A stretch of DNA of 64,000 nt, from positions 1,689,001 to 1,753,000 of the forward strand of contig NZ_CP088247.1 of NCBI RefSeq assembly GCF_021117295.1, given 5' to 3'. Below are positions 53,372 to 64,000 of the stretch, piece after piece. The notes beneath the pieces were generated by a model, which worked only from the letters and a program-made list of their open reading frames with translations, was not told the DNA's origin and did not search any database. The position numbers and the translations under genes are program-made. The DNA is from Methylorubrum sp. B1-46. Lineage in GTDB: Bacteria > Pseudomonadota > Alphaproteobacteria > Rhizobiales > Beijerinckiaceae. Position 1 is the first letter of the stretch. Each line of letters starts with the position of its first letter.

Positions 53372-55156
53372 TCACAATCCTTCGGCCAAGGTCCCGCGCT
53401 GACGCGGATCGGACGCGCCGGCCAACAGGCCGTCCTCGGCCATCACCGAATTGGCCGAGCCCGAGGTCGCGCCGACCTTCACATTGTGGCCTTTGGCCCG
53501 CAGCAGCGCGAGGGTATCGGGCGAGATGCCCTCCTCGGCCATCAGCACGTCGGGCTGCCACTGGTGGTGGATGCGTGGGGTCGCGACGGCTTGCGCGAGG
53601 TTCATGCGGAAATCGAGCACGTTCACGATGACCTGGAGCGTGGTGGTGATGATGCGGCTGCCTCCCGGACTGCCGGTGACGAGGAACAGCCGGCCGTCCC
53701 GGAACACGAAGGTGGGCGTCATCGAGGAGAGCGGGCGCGCCCCCGGCGCCACGGCGTTGGCCTCGCCGCCGACGAGGCCGTAGGCGTTGCGCGCCCCGGT
53801 CTTGGCGGAGAAGTCGTCCATCTCGTTGTTGAGCAGCACTCCCGTGCCCTCGGCGACGAGCCCGATCCCGTAGGAGAAGTTCAGCGTGTAGGTGTTGGAG
53901 ACGGCGTTGCCCTCGGCGTCCACCACCGAGAAATGCGTGGTCTGGTCGGATTCGTACGGCAGCGGGTTGCCGGCGTTCACCTCGGCGGCGGTCTTCGCTC
54001 GCTCCGGATCGATCTTTTCGCGCAAGCCGGCGGCGTAGGATTTGGCGGTGAGCCCTGCGACGGGGACCTGGGTCCGCGAAGGGTCGCCGAGCCAGGTGGC
54101 CCGGTCGGCATAGGCCGGCTTCATCGCCTCGGCCAGCGTGTGCAGCGCCTGCGCGCTGCCCGCCCCCATGCCGGCGAGATCGTAGCCCTCCAGGATGTTG
54201 AGGATCTCGATCAGATGCACCCCGCCGGAGCTCGGCGGCGGCATCGAGACGATCTCGTAACCGCGATAGGTGCCGCGCACCGGCGTGCGGATCTCCGGCC
54301 GGTAGGCGGCGAGGTCGGCCGGCGTCATGATCCCGCCCGCGCCCTGCACCGCCGCCGCGATCTTTTCGGCGATCGGCCCCTCGTAGAAGGCGTCCGGCCC
54401 GCGCTCGGCGATCGTCTTCAGGGTGTCGGCGAGATCGGTCTGGCGCAACGTCGCGCCGCGCGTGAGGACGTGGTCGCCGTCGAAGAACACCGCCCGGCTC
54501 GACGGCCACTGCCCGAGGAGCCCCGAGGCCCGCGGCAGGGAGTCGGCGAGCCCCGATTCGACCGGGATGCCGTCGCGGGCGAGTTTTTCCGCCGGGGCGA
54601 TCAGTTCGGCGAGCGTCAGCTTGCCCGAGCCGTAGCGCCGGTGGGCCTCGGCGAGGCCCCGCACCGTGCCGGGCACGCCCACCGCCTTGCCGGACCGGGT
54701 GGAGGCGGCGCGGTCGGGCTCGCCCTGCGGGGTCAGGAACATGTCGGCGGTGGCGGCGGCCGGGGCGGTCTCGCGGTAATCGATCGCGATCGTTTCCCTG
54801 GGCGTCGCGCGATGCACCATCATGAAGCCGCCGCCGCCAACATTGCCCGCCCGCGGCAGGGTGACGGCGAGCGCGAAGCCGACCGCCACCGCCGCATCGA
54901 CGGCGTTGCCGCCCTTCCGCAGGATCTCGACGCCGACGCGGGTGGCGAGCGCGTCCTGCGACGAGACCATGCCGCGGCTGGCGAGAACGGGCAGGAGGCG
55001 GGCCTCGTCCGACTGGATCGGCGGCGGCTCGGGCGCGGGCGGCACCGCCGGTGCTTGGACAGGTGCTTGGGCCAGCGCTTGGGCCTGGACCGGCCCCGCG
55101 AGGGAGGCGGCGAGGACAAGCGCGAGGGCGACGCGAGCGGACGAGGTCGGATTCAT
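53372..55156 (-). CDS. ggt: Gamma-glutamyltransferase, exported
   Basis: Periplasmic hydrolysis or transfer of gamma-glutamyl groups, for example from glutathione. The 594-residue precursor has a signal peptide (ALALVLAASLAGPVQA, about residues 9-25), the conserved MVSSQDALATRVGVEILRKG, and the autoprocessing site DQTTHFSVVD, where Thr becomes the new N-terminus of the small subunit. TGSPGGSRIITT lies near the C-terminus. A Pro/Ala/Gln-rich linker follows the signal. Solitary gene. Confidence 0.94.
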   Translation of the reverse strand: MNPTSSARVALALVLAASLAGPVQAQALAQAPVQAPAVPPAPEPPPIQSDEARLLPVLASRGMVSSQDALATRVGVEILRKGGNAVDAAVAVGFALAVTLPRAGNVGGGGFMMVHRATPRETIAIDYRETAPAAATADMFLTPQGEPDRAASTRSGKAVGVPGTVRGLAEAHRRYGSGKLTLAELIAPAEKLARDGIPVESGLADSLPRASGLLGQWPSSRAVFFDGDHVLTRGATLRQTDLADTLKTIAERGPDAFYEGPIAEKIAAAVQGAGGIMTPADLAAYRPEIRTPVRGTYRGYEIVSMPPPSSGGVHLIEILNILEGYDLAGMGAGSAQALHTLAEAMKPAYADRATWLGDPSRTQVPVAGLTAKSYAAGLREKIDPERAKTAAEVNAGNPLPYESDQTTHFSVVDAEGNAVSNTYTLNFSYGIGLVAEGTGVLLNNEMDDFSAKTGARNAYGLVGGEANAVAPGARPLSSMTPTFVFRDGRLFLVTGSPGGSRIITTTLQVIVNVLDFRMNLAQAVATPRIHHQWQPDVLMAEEGISPDTLALLRAKGHNVKVGATSGSANSVMAEDGLLAGASDPRQRGTLAEGL

Positions 55157-55269
55157 GGCCCGAACTTATCGCAAATGCGAGGCGCGGCCATGCGGCTTGC
55201 TGCGCCTGACGCGGCGCGCGCGTGCATCGTTCCGAAAGGCCGGCCCCGGATTTCGGGGCAGCCGATGCG

Positions 55270-55551
55270 CTATTGCCCGCTCAAGGACGGGCCGCCCGCG
55301 GCGCCGCCGGTGCCGGGCGGTCCGCTGGTCGGGGTGCCGCCGATCACCGCGCCCGGCGTGCCGCCGACGACCGCCGGCTCGTTCGGAGTGCCGGCCGGAG
55401 GGATGCCTGTCTGCGGACCCGGAACCGGCCGCGATCCCGTGGCCGAGGCTTTGGGGCTCGGCGGTGAGGGACGCCCTTCCTCGGCCGCTTGAACCACGGC
55501 CGAAGTCGGGATGATCAGCGCCAGAGTCAGCACGATCGTGGAGAGCCGCAT
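55270..55551 (-). CDS. Small secreted Pro/Gly-rich protein
   Basis: A 93-residue protein with a signal peptide (MRLSTIVLTLALIIPTSAVV, cut near AQA) and a low-complexity Pro, Gly, Thr, Ser region containing three related units (VVGGTPGA, VIGGTPTS and GPPGTGG). I take the ATG at 55551, where the signal begins. No function is recognised; probably periplasmic or surface. Confidence 0.65.
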   Translation of the reverse strand: MRLSTIVLTLALIIPTSAVVQAAEEGRPSPPSPKASATGSRPVPGPQTGIPPAGTPNEPAVVGGTPGAVIGGTPTSGPPGTGGAAGGPSLSGQ

Positions 55552-55808
55552 GGGGTGTCCTGTGCGAGGGAAATGCGCGGAAAGGCAGCCTGCCTCAACC
55601 CGATGGCTCCCGGAAAGTTCGCGTGGGACCAAGCCGGACGGTGTGTCCGGTCCGGCGCGGGCGCGAACCGGGCTCGAGGCCCGGTCGCGGTGCCACCGCG
55701 ATGGACGCCGCGCCGCGGCCGGCGGTACGGCGCCGGCATCCCGCTCCCGATGGGATCGCGGGTGGGCATCGGCACGGGTCGTCCTGCGGTGACGGGGTGG
55801 AGCGTGGG

Positions 55809-55997
55809 TCAGGCGTCTCCCGCCTCGTCCCCGTCGAGGATCGATTCCAGATCGCCCGTGAGCGCGTCGAGCTGCTCCGAGGTCGCTCGGATCTTGAACT
55901 TCGTTCCGTCCTCGGCCTCCACCGCGATCTCGATGTGGTCCTCGACCTTCGCGGCGAGCGCCTGTCTGAGGGTGTAGGTGGTCACGTCCTTGGCCAT
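55809..55997 (-). CDS. Small acidic protein of unknown function
   Basis: A 62-residue protein, MAKDVTTYTLRQALAAKVED at the start, with a beta-type centre (IEIAVEAEDGTKFKIRAT) and an acidic end (ESILDGDEAGDA). It looks like a real small gene on codon use and a GGGAGA ribosome site, but I cannot assign a family. Confidence 0.6.
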   Translation of the reverse strand: MAKDVTTYTLRQALAAKVEDHIEIAVEAEDGTKFKIRATSEQLDALTGDLESILDGDEAGDA

Positions 55998-56146
55998 GCG
56001 GTCTCCCGTAGCGGCGTTGATCGTCGGGAGGTGGGAAGCGCCGTGGGGCGGACTCGTTCCTTCGACAAGCCCGTCATCGGCTCTCGGATCGCTCCGTCGG
56101 CGATCCGTTAAGTTGGTCTTGATGGCTTCGGGAGCATCTCGCCGCC

Positions 56147-56641
56147 ATGAACGCGCCGAGGCTCCTCACCGCTCCGTTCGTTGCTCGATCCAAGGCTTCG
56201 TGCTTGGGGTCGTTCTCAGGTTCGTTCTCAGGTTCGTTCTCAGGTTCGTTCTTGGCGTCGATCTCGGCCTTGGTCCCGGTCTTGTCGCTGGCCTTGGCCC
56301 TGTCCGCGATCGGCGGCAGCCTCGGTGCCGCGGCGGCCGGCCTGCACGATCTCGACGCCCTCGAAGCGGCTTGGCACGGCTGCGTGCGGGAGGCCTATGC
56401 CCGGCAGCGGCCGGAGCAGAGCCGGGTCGGCGCACAGCGCAACACTCTCGACGAGTGCCGGGAACACGAGGACCGGCTGGTGGCCGCCACGATGCGCGAA
56501 CAGCTCCGCGCGGATGAGGCCGCGCGCCGGGCCGGCCTTCCCCTGAGCGTCCGGGCCGGCGCTTGGGCAGCCTCGGTTGCGGCCTACGTGGTCGATCCCG
56601 TGAGCTCGTGGTTGCAGGGCTGGCGCGGCGCCGCCCGATGA
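56147..56641 (+). CDS. Exported small protein with a serine-phenylalanine tandem repeat
   Basis: A 164-residue protein: the N-terminal region has the repeat GSFSGSFSGSFSGSF encoded by a 12-base unit (56207-56254), then a hydrophobic segment (ALVPVLSLALALSAIGGSLG, about residues 41-60) and a helical mature part with two cysteines (HGCVREAY, LDECREHED). The repeat directly precedes the hydrophobic core, so it probably lengthens a signal sequence. Unknown function. Confidence 0.6.
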   Translation: MNAPRLLTAPFVARSKASCLGSFSGSFSGSFSGSFLASISALVPVLSLALALSAIGGSLGAAAAGLHDLDALEAAWHGCVREAYARQRPEQSRVGAQRNTLDECREHEDRLVAATMREQLRADEAARRAGLPLSVRAGAWAASVAAYVVDPVSSWLQGWRGAAR

Positions 56642-56654
56642 GGGCGGCTGCCGC

Positions 56655-57323
56655 TCAGAAGCGGTAGCCGATGCCCGCGCCGACGATCAGCATGTCGAGC
56701 CTCACGGTCGTGCTGCCGGCGCCGATCCGCGAGACCTGCGGCGGCAGGAAGATCTTCTTGATCTCCATGTTGGCGTACCAGTTGCCGACAAGGTGATAGT
56801 CGAATCCGGCCTGGAGCATCGGCCCCAGTTGCGGATCGGCCTTCATCTTGGTGATGAAGGGCTTCGCCGGCTCGTAGGCGATCGGATGGGTGTAGGCGGC
56901 GCCGGCGCCGAGATACGGGTTGAAGGCGTTGCCGGGCAGGAAATGGAACTGGACCGCGCCGGTCATGGAGAGGCTCCAGGTCGAGCCGATCGGCAGATTG
57001 CCGATGAGCGACCCGCGGATCGAGCTCGGGGTCGACAGGACGCCGATCTGGCCCGCCACCGCGAAATGATCGGACAGGAAATAGGACACGTCGAGATCCG
57101 GCAGCGCGCGCGCGGGGGTGATGACGCGCCCGCCGATCGGCTCGACCCGCGAGTACTGGCCGACCGGGATCGAGCCGATGACCCGGCCGCGAACGAGGAG
57201 GCTCCCTGCGGTCAGCCCCCCCGCGGGCGCCGTGTCCGCGGCCGGCTCGGCCGCCTGACAGGGAACGGAGACCCCGAGCAGACAGAGCGCGGCTGCGAGC
57301 GAGAAGACCCGTCGCGCCGCCAT
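56655..57323 (-). CDS. OmpW-family outer-membrane protein
   Basis: A 222-residue beta-barrel protein with a signal peptide (MAARRVFSLAAALCLLGVSV, cut near CQA), alternating beta strands throughout, the family motif NAFNPYLGAGAAYTHP, and a terminal aromatic residue (GAGIGYRF), the usual BAM signal. Forms a narrow hydrophobic channel in relatives. The reading frame extends upstream to 57476, but I start at the ATG at 57323, where the signal begins. Confidence 0.87.
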   Translation of the reverse strand: MAARRVFSLAAALCLLGVSVPCQAAEPAADTAPAGGLTAGSLLVRGRVIGSIPVGQYSRVEPIGGRVITPARALPDLDVSYFLSDHFAVAGQIGVLSTPSSIRGSLIGNLPIGSTWSLSMTGAVQFHFLPGNAFNPYLGAGAAYTHPIAYEPAKPFITKMKADPQLGPMLQAGFDYHLVGNWYANMEIKKIFLPPQVSRIGAGSTTVRLDMLIVGAGIGYRF

Positions 57324-57511
57324 CGACACCGGATCGCAGAGCCCCTCCAGACTCTTGCCGCGCGGTGGCTGCCGGCGCCGGAGCGATGTCCGCTTCGGTG
57401 CTAGGCGCTCGGCAGGGCGCTCGGAACGAGGCCCCCGCCGGGGAGGGGAGAGAGACAGGACGATACGGTCGAACATGGATCGTGTTTTTCGAGAACTCGT
57501 GGGAGATTGTT

Positions 57512-58771
57512 TCAGGCGGGCTCAGACCGCGGCTGTTCGACGATCTGGATGGCGTCCATGGCTCCGCGAAGACCGGAGAGCGGCTCCGTTCGGGCGGCTT
57601 TGATGTCCGGCTGAGACAGGGGCCGTTCCAGGCAGACCCGATTGCGGCCATCCCTCTTGGCGGCGTAGAGGGCCGCGTCCGCACGGGCCAGGGCCGGCTC
57701 GATCCCCTCCTCGCCGGCCACCATGATCGAGACCCCGATGCTGGCGGTCACGGTCACGGCCGCTCCGTTGACGGTGAAGGGCTGCCCTGCCGCCGCACGT
57801 CGCAGCCGCTCGGCGGCCGCAAGGGCGGGATCGATGTCGTCATTGGTCTGGTCGAGGACGATCAGGAACTCCTCGCCGCCCCAGCGGGCGATGATGTCGT
57901 TCTTCCGCACCGCGTTGCGCAGCCGCTCCGCGAAGCCGACCAGAACCGCGTCGCCGCCATCGTGTCCGTAGGTGTCGTTGAGCGACTTGAAGTGATCGAT
58001 GTCGACCAGCAGAATCGCGCAGCGCGGCGGGGAAGAGGCGGGTCCGGCCCGCCGACCGATCGCCGCGAACAGCCCGCGCCGGTTCGCCAGCCCGGTGAGG
58101 GGATCGGTCTCGGCCAGGCGGCTGATCTTCAGGTTCGCGCGCTCGCCCACCATGGCGAGATAGCCGACCTGGATGAAGACCCCGCACCAGAGATCGAACA
58201 CGAGCGGGTAGATGCCGCTCTCGGGCGAGGCGAGGCGCTCGCTCGCGAAGTGGACCGCGCCGATCGACAGCAGGAAGGTGCAGAAATATCCGATGAAGCC
58301 CGAGAGGACGACGTATTGCGTCCACAGGCGCATCGAGGCGGGCGTCCTCAAGATCTCCAGAATGCACAGCGCGGTGCTCAGCGCGATGCAGCCGAACACC
58401 GTGGTCAGGCTCCACGGTATCGATGCCCCGACCTGCTGCAGGACGCCGTAGGGCAGGCCGGAGGCGAGGGTGAGCACGACGATCAGCGGAATGCGGCGCG
58501 CCCGCTCGTAGAAGAGGCGCAAGCCCGCCCAGGACAGGGCGAGGCTCGCGCCGTACAGGATGTAGACGACGCATCCCTTGGCGGCATTCAGCGGAACGCT
58601 CGGCGGATCGCCCAGCATCAGGAACGAGGCTGTCAGCGAGCTGCACAGCGCGCTGGCCCAGACACCGAAGTAGATCTCGCGCGGATGCCGTAGCAGAGTG
58701 ACGAGAAACACCATGACGAAGGCGAGGCGAGAGCTGATGCTGGCGACCTGAAGCGTGGTTAAGTCGAGCAT
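57512..58771 (-). CDS. Membrane diguanylate cyclase (GGDEF)
   Basis: Makes cyclic di-GMP from two GTP. The 419-residue product has about six to seven N-terminal membrane segments (residues 10-215) and a C-terminal GGDEF domain (ETDPLTGLANRRGLF, DIDHFKSLNDTYGHDGGD, WGGEEF). The GGEEF signature is active-type and the inhibitory RxxD (RKND) lies five residues before it, so product feedback is expected. An EAL gene lies 133 bases upstream on the same strand. Confidence 0.93.
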   Translation of the reverse strand: MLDLTTLQVASISSRLAFVMVFLVTLLRHPREIYFGVWASALCSSLTASFLMLGDPPSVPLNAAKGCVVYILYGASLALSWAGLRLFYERARRIPLIVVLTLASGLPYGVLQQVGASIPWSLTTVFGCIALSTALCILEILRTPASMRLWTQYVVLSGFIGYFCTFLLSIGAVHFASERLASPESGIYPLVFDLWCGVFIQVGYLAMVGERANLKISRLAETDPLTGLANRRGLFAAIGRRAGPASSPPRCAILLVDIDHFKSLNDTYGHDGGDAVLVGFAERLRNAVRKNDIIARWGGEEFLIVLDQTNDDIDPALAAAERLRRAAAGQPFTVNGAAVTVTASIGVSIMVAGEEGIEPALARADAALYAAKRDGRNRVCLERPLSQPDIKAARTEPLSGLRGAMDAIQIVEQPRSEPA

Positions 58772-58904
58772 GGCCGTTCGAATCCTCTGCGGAAGGCCGG
58801 CACGTCTGGGGGCCAGGCGCGAGAGCGGATGGCCGGTTCGGCGAAAGGCACGTCACAAAGGCGATTCGGCCCCGATCCTGTCGGCCGTCCGAGCGGGCGG
58901 CCCA

Positions 58905-59978
58905 TCACGGGGTCGCGTGTCGCGCGGATCGCCGTTGTCGCTCGGCCTCGCTTCGTCGCTGCCGGTGCGCCTCCTCCCGGAGAAGAGACATCGCGGCCTC
59001 GCTCGCCAGGGGACGGCTGAACAGGAAGCCCTGCAGCTCCGCCGAACCGATTTCGCGAAGGATCCGTGCTTCGTCCTCGGTCTCGATTCCCTCGGCCGTC
59101 ACCGCCATTCCGAAATGATGCGCAATGTCGTGCATCGTCCGGATCAGGAAGCGGCTCTCCCGTCCCTCGCTCATGGCCCGGATGAACGAGCGATCGATCT
59201 TGATCCGGTCGAAGGCGAAGCTCTGCAGGTAGCCGAGCGACGAGAAGCCGGTGCCGAAATCGTCGAGGGCGATGCTGACACCGAGCGCGCGGATGCCGAC
59301 GATGCTGCTGAGTGCGACGGCGGCGTCCCGCATCAGGACGCTCTCGGTCAGCTCCAGTTCGAGGCGGCCGGGCGCTAGTCCGCTCGCGCACAATGCGGCG
59401 GCGACTCGGTTCTCGAAGGCCGGCTCCTGCAACTGAACCGGCGAGACGTTCACCGAGACCCGGCAGATATCCGGCCACGCCGCCGCCTGTCGGCAGGCGG
59501 TTTCGAGAACCCACGTGCCCACCGGGATGATGTCCTCCGTCCTCTCGGCCAGCGGCACGAAGAGAGCGGGTGAGATCGACCCCAGGGACGGATGATCCCA
59601 GCGCAGCAGGGCTTCGCAGGCCGTGATCGCCCCCGTCGCCGCCGACAGGATGGGCTGGTAGACGAGCGAAAACTCTCCCCCGGACAGAGCCGCCTGGAAG
59701 TCCGCAGTCCGTAGATCCTCGATGCGAGACGCGACGGGCCGGGCGCCCGCTTCCCCGGTCGATGACGTCGCCTCGAGACTCCGCGCCGTCAGGCCGAACC
59801 CGGCCGAGCGCGCGATCCGATCGGGCGGCGGCCGGTCCTCGACAGAATACGAGCCGTGCGGCGGGAGGCTCGGCTCGCTTCTCATGGCCGAAGCCTCGTG
59901 AGGGATGCTGCACGCATCGTATTCCAGGCCGCCCCGCGCATGTCCCGAGCCGAGGCTGTCGGGCATTCTATGCAACAA
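58905..59978 (-). CDS. EAL-domain cyclic di-GMP phosphodiesterase
   Basis: Hydrolyses c-di-GMP. A 357-residue protein, or 326 from the alternative ATG at 59885. The EAL domain covers about residues 95-335 with all catalytic features: CEALLRW, SVNVSPVQL, LELTES, DDFGTGFSSL, KIDRSF, AEGIE and LQGFLFSRP. The first 90 residues are low-complexity and hold no recognisable sensor domain, so the activity may be unregulated or set by partners. It pairs with the cyclase downstream. Confidence 0.92.
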   Translation of the reverse strand: MLHRMPDSLGSGHARGGLEYDACSIPHEASAMRSEPSLPPHGSYSVEDRPPPDRIARSAGFGLTARSLEATSSTGEAGARPVASRIEDLRTADFQAALSGGEFSLVYQPILSAATGAITACEALLRWDHPSLGSISPALFVPLAERTEDIIPVGTWVLETACRQAAAWPDICRVSVNVSPVQLQEPAFENRVAAALCASGLAPGRLELELTESVLMRDAAVALSSIVGIRALGVSIALDDFGTGFSSLGYLQSFAFDRIKIDRSFIRAMSEGRESRFLIRTMHDIAHHFGMAVTAEGIETEDEARILREIGSAELQGFLFSRPLASEAAMSLLREEAHRQRRSEAERQRRSARHATP

Positions 59979-60137
59979 AGGATAATCAGCCGCACCTAAG
60001 GAAAAGTTATCGTATGTTGGCCTGTCTCCATCGATTTGGCGGTCGCCAGGGATCGGCCGCGGAAATCGAGTGCGGATGTGTGTTCGCCGGCTGGACGCGC
60101 AGGGCGGATGCGCTCTTTCGGTGACGCGCGTCCGGCA

Positions 60138-61124
60138 TCAAGCCTCTTTGTTGCGCGTCGGCAGAACTCGCGTCGCCGCTTTCCAGGCCGGTGCCAGAAC
60201 CTTGCCGGCGAGCGGGATCAGCGCGAAGCCCGCGATCAGCCCGATCACGCCCGCGCCGGCCGCGCTGACGAGCCACTCGACCGCTCCGCCGATCGCCGGC
60301 ACGGCCTTGCCCGCCGCCACCGCGGCCTCGTGGATCAGGTGTTCGGGACCGGCGAAGCCGTAGCCCGCGAGGCTGTGGACGATGATGCCGCCGCCGACCC
60401 ACACCATGGCCGCCGTGCCGAGAACGGCGAGGCCCTTGAGGAACACGGGCATGCCGCGCACCAGCCCGCGGCCGATCGCGGCGAGCACGCCGCTGCCGCG
60501 CTTGGCCAGGGCCAGACCGATGTCGTCGGCCTTCACGATCAGGGCGACCGCACCGTAGACCGCGACCGTGATGCCGAGCGCGACGACGGCCATCACCACG
60601 GCCCGCGACCAGACCGTGCCGTCGCTCAAGCCCGACAGGGTGATGGCCATGATCTCGGCCGAGAGGATGAAGTCGGTCTTGATCGCGCCCGCGACTCGCT
60701 GGTTCTCCAGCACCTGCGCATCCGGTGCGGACGCCTTCGCCGCGTCCTCGTGCGCGTGGGCCGCGTGCGGCGCGATCATCTCGTAGACTTTCTCGGCGCC
60801 CTCGTAGGCGAGGTATAGGCCGCCGAGCAGCAGAAGCGGCGTGATCGCCCAGGGCGCGAAGGCGCTGAGAAGCAGCGCCACGGGCAGCAGGAACACCAGC
60901 TTGTTGATCAGCGAGCCGCGGGCGATGCGCCAGACGATCGGCAATTCACGGTCGGGCGAGAAGCCGACGACGTAGCGGGGCGTGACGGCGGCATCGTCGA
61001 TCACGACGCCGGCCGCCTTGGTTCCGGCCTTGGCGGCCTGGGCCGCCACGTCGTCCAGCGAGGCCGCAGCGACCTTTGTCAGGGCGACCACGTCATCCAA
61101 GAGGGCTAGCAGTCCGACGCTCAC
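60138..61124 (-). CDS. DUF808 family membrane protein (YedI type)
   Basis: A 328-residue inner-membrane protein starting VSVGLLALLDDVVALTKVAA (GTG at 61124, with GATGAGG seven bases upstream). The family's LDDVAAQAAKAGTKAAGVVIDDAAV is a hallmark, followed by about seven membrane segments. Function is not established to my knowledge. A frame extension to 61190 is possible but lacks a ribosome site. Confidence 0.88.
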   Translation of the reverse strand: MSVGLLALLDDVVALTKVAAASLDDVAAQAAKAGTKAAGVVIDDAAVTPRYVVGFSPDRELPIVWRIARGSLINKLVFLLPVALLLSAFAPWAITPLLLLGGLYLAYEGAEKVYEMIAPHAAHAHEDAAKASAPDAQVLENQRVAGAIKTDFILSAEIMAITLSGLSDGTVWSRAVVMAVVALGITVAVYGAVALIVKADDIGLALAKRGSGVLAAIGRGLVRGMPVFLKGLAVLGTAAMVWVGGGIIVHSLAGYGFAGPEHLIHEAAVAAGKAVPAIGGAVEWLVSAAGAGVIGLIAGFALIPLAGKVLAPAWKAATRVLPTRNKEA

Positions 61125-61322
61125 GTTCGCCTCATCCGTTCCACGCTCGGCGACCATATGGCGCGGCATAGCTTTTGGGCGAGGACGCATCCCGTCAGGA
61201 CGGATCGTCCTCGCACCGGTAGCGGGAGGCGAGCGGGCTAGCGGCAGGATGCTGGGACGTCATCGACGGCCTCGCGCGTCGTCCCGAAGCCGGCACGGCG
61301 CGCGAGGGGCGATCGGCGCGCA

Positions 61323-63318
<1,996 letters not shown>

Positions 63319-63332
<14 letters not shown>

Positions 63333-64000
63333 GGTAGTTGCCGAGCAGCACGTTATCGAGACGGGCGATCGCGTCCTCGACCAGCACGGCGGCCGAGAAG
63401 TAGCGGGTCACGAGATGCGAGGCGATGGAGTGGTCGTTGGTGCCCATGTAGCGCACCGACAGGCCGGGCTCGATCTCGCCGGTCACGCCCGACTTGTGCA
63501 GGCCGACCACGCCCTGCTCGCCCTCGCCGACGCGCAGCAGCAGGATCGAGGTGGTCTGGGCGCCGGTGGCCGGGTCGATGTCGATCGGCAGCTTGTCGCT
63601 CGGCACCAGCGGCACGCCGCGCCAGGTGATGAAGGGCGCGCCGAACAGGTGCACCACGACCGGCGGCACGCCGCGGCGGGTGGCTTCCCGGCCGAAGGCC
63701 GCGATGGCGCGGGGGTGGGCCACGAAGAAGGCCGGCTTCTTCCACACCAGCGTCAGCAGCTCGTCGAGGTCGTCCGGAGTGGGCGGGCCGCCGCGGGTCG
63801 GGATGCGCTGACGGCCGCTGACTTCGTTGAGCAGGCCGAAAGCCGAGTTGTTGAGAAGCTCCCACTCCTCACGCTCCTTCACCGCATCGACGGTGAGGCG
63901 GATCTGCTCGCGGAGCTGGTCGATCTCGTTCGAGTAGAGGTCGGTGACGCGGGTATGGGTGTTGAGGATCGTCTGGATCGTCGAGAGGTGGTACTCGCGC
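63319..64000 (-). CDS. Family 2A encapsulin shell protein (5' end cut by window edge)
   Basis: The C-terminal about 226 residues of a shell protein, running off the right edge. It matches family 2 (SrpI-like) encapsulins: EWELLNNSAFGLLNEV, the HK97-fold core THTRVTDLYSNEIDQLREQI, LLRVGEGEQGVVGLHKSG, EIEPGLSVRYMGTNDHSI and ASHLVTRYFSAAVLVEDAIA. The last codons (HDYA-stop) overlap the start of the desulfurase gene by 14 bases. No putative sulfate transporter or serine acetyltransferase is visible downstream, where DUF808 follows; such genes may lie beyond the edge. Confidence 0.92.

Overview
The window is high-GC alphaproteobacterial chromosome. Gene content, start-codon use and intergenic repeats point to the Methylobacterium/Methylorubrum group (Rhizobiales), but this is inference from gene families, since no database could be searched. 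I find about 63 protein-coding genes and one clear pseudogene, and no rRNA, tRNA, CRISPR array or transposase.

Layout. Positions 1-5152 hold a minus-strand cluster: ppsR, a family-61-type glycosyltransferase, maf, a CDF zinc/cadmium exporter, aroE and coaE. Positions 5153-5812 are gene-free and lie between ppsR and the divergent hemE. This is the position of the replication origin in Caulobacter, and the gap carries a perfect CtrA-type box, a 42-base AT-rich patch around an 18-base palindrome and seven GANTC sites, so I propose it as oriC. From 5813 to 20825 come hemE-hemJ, an LprI-like protein, hisZ-hisG, a NagD-like HAD phosphatase, a TetR gene divergent from a fused LplT-acyltransferase-acyl-ACP synthetase, an orphan Phd antitoxin, a DsbA-like protein, mbfA, a duplicated gamma-carbonic-anhydrase-like protein, moaE and a PerM-type permease. 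Two families of roughly 110-base palindromic repeats sit in this stretch. Positions 20950-26452 hold mqo with an export signal, an exported/membrane pair of unknown function and a TPR-like exported protein.

Positions 26481-34036 are a five-gene minus-strand operon (SWIM zinc-finger, DUF5691-type, MoxR AAA+ ATPase, DUF5682-type, VWA). Every junction from first to last gene overlaps, so it looks like one co-translated NTP-dependent machine; I know of no assigned function. Then come zwf, a uracil-DNA-glycosylase-family gene, pyrF, a DUF1330 gene, a TetR gene, a broken SDR gene, dut, a DUF429 gene, a Nudix gene, a beta-carbonic anhydrase, a DUF4142 protein, an acyltransferase, a universal stress protein, bfd-bfr, exported msrA and msrB, and metX-metW.

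Positions 50690-52406 are a sharply AT-rich insertion between metW and a plsC-like gene. It encodes a two-TM/coiled-coil/GAF-like protein and, one base later, a Panacea (DUF4065)-like protein. This is the best candidate for a horizontally acquired defence or toxin-antitoxin module. The remainder holds ggt, small secreted proteins, an OmpW-type porin, a diguanylate cyclase next to an EAL phosphodiesterase, a DUF808 membrane protein, and at the right edge a family 2A encapsulin shell gene (cut by the window end) overlapping its cysteine desulfurase cargo gene.
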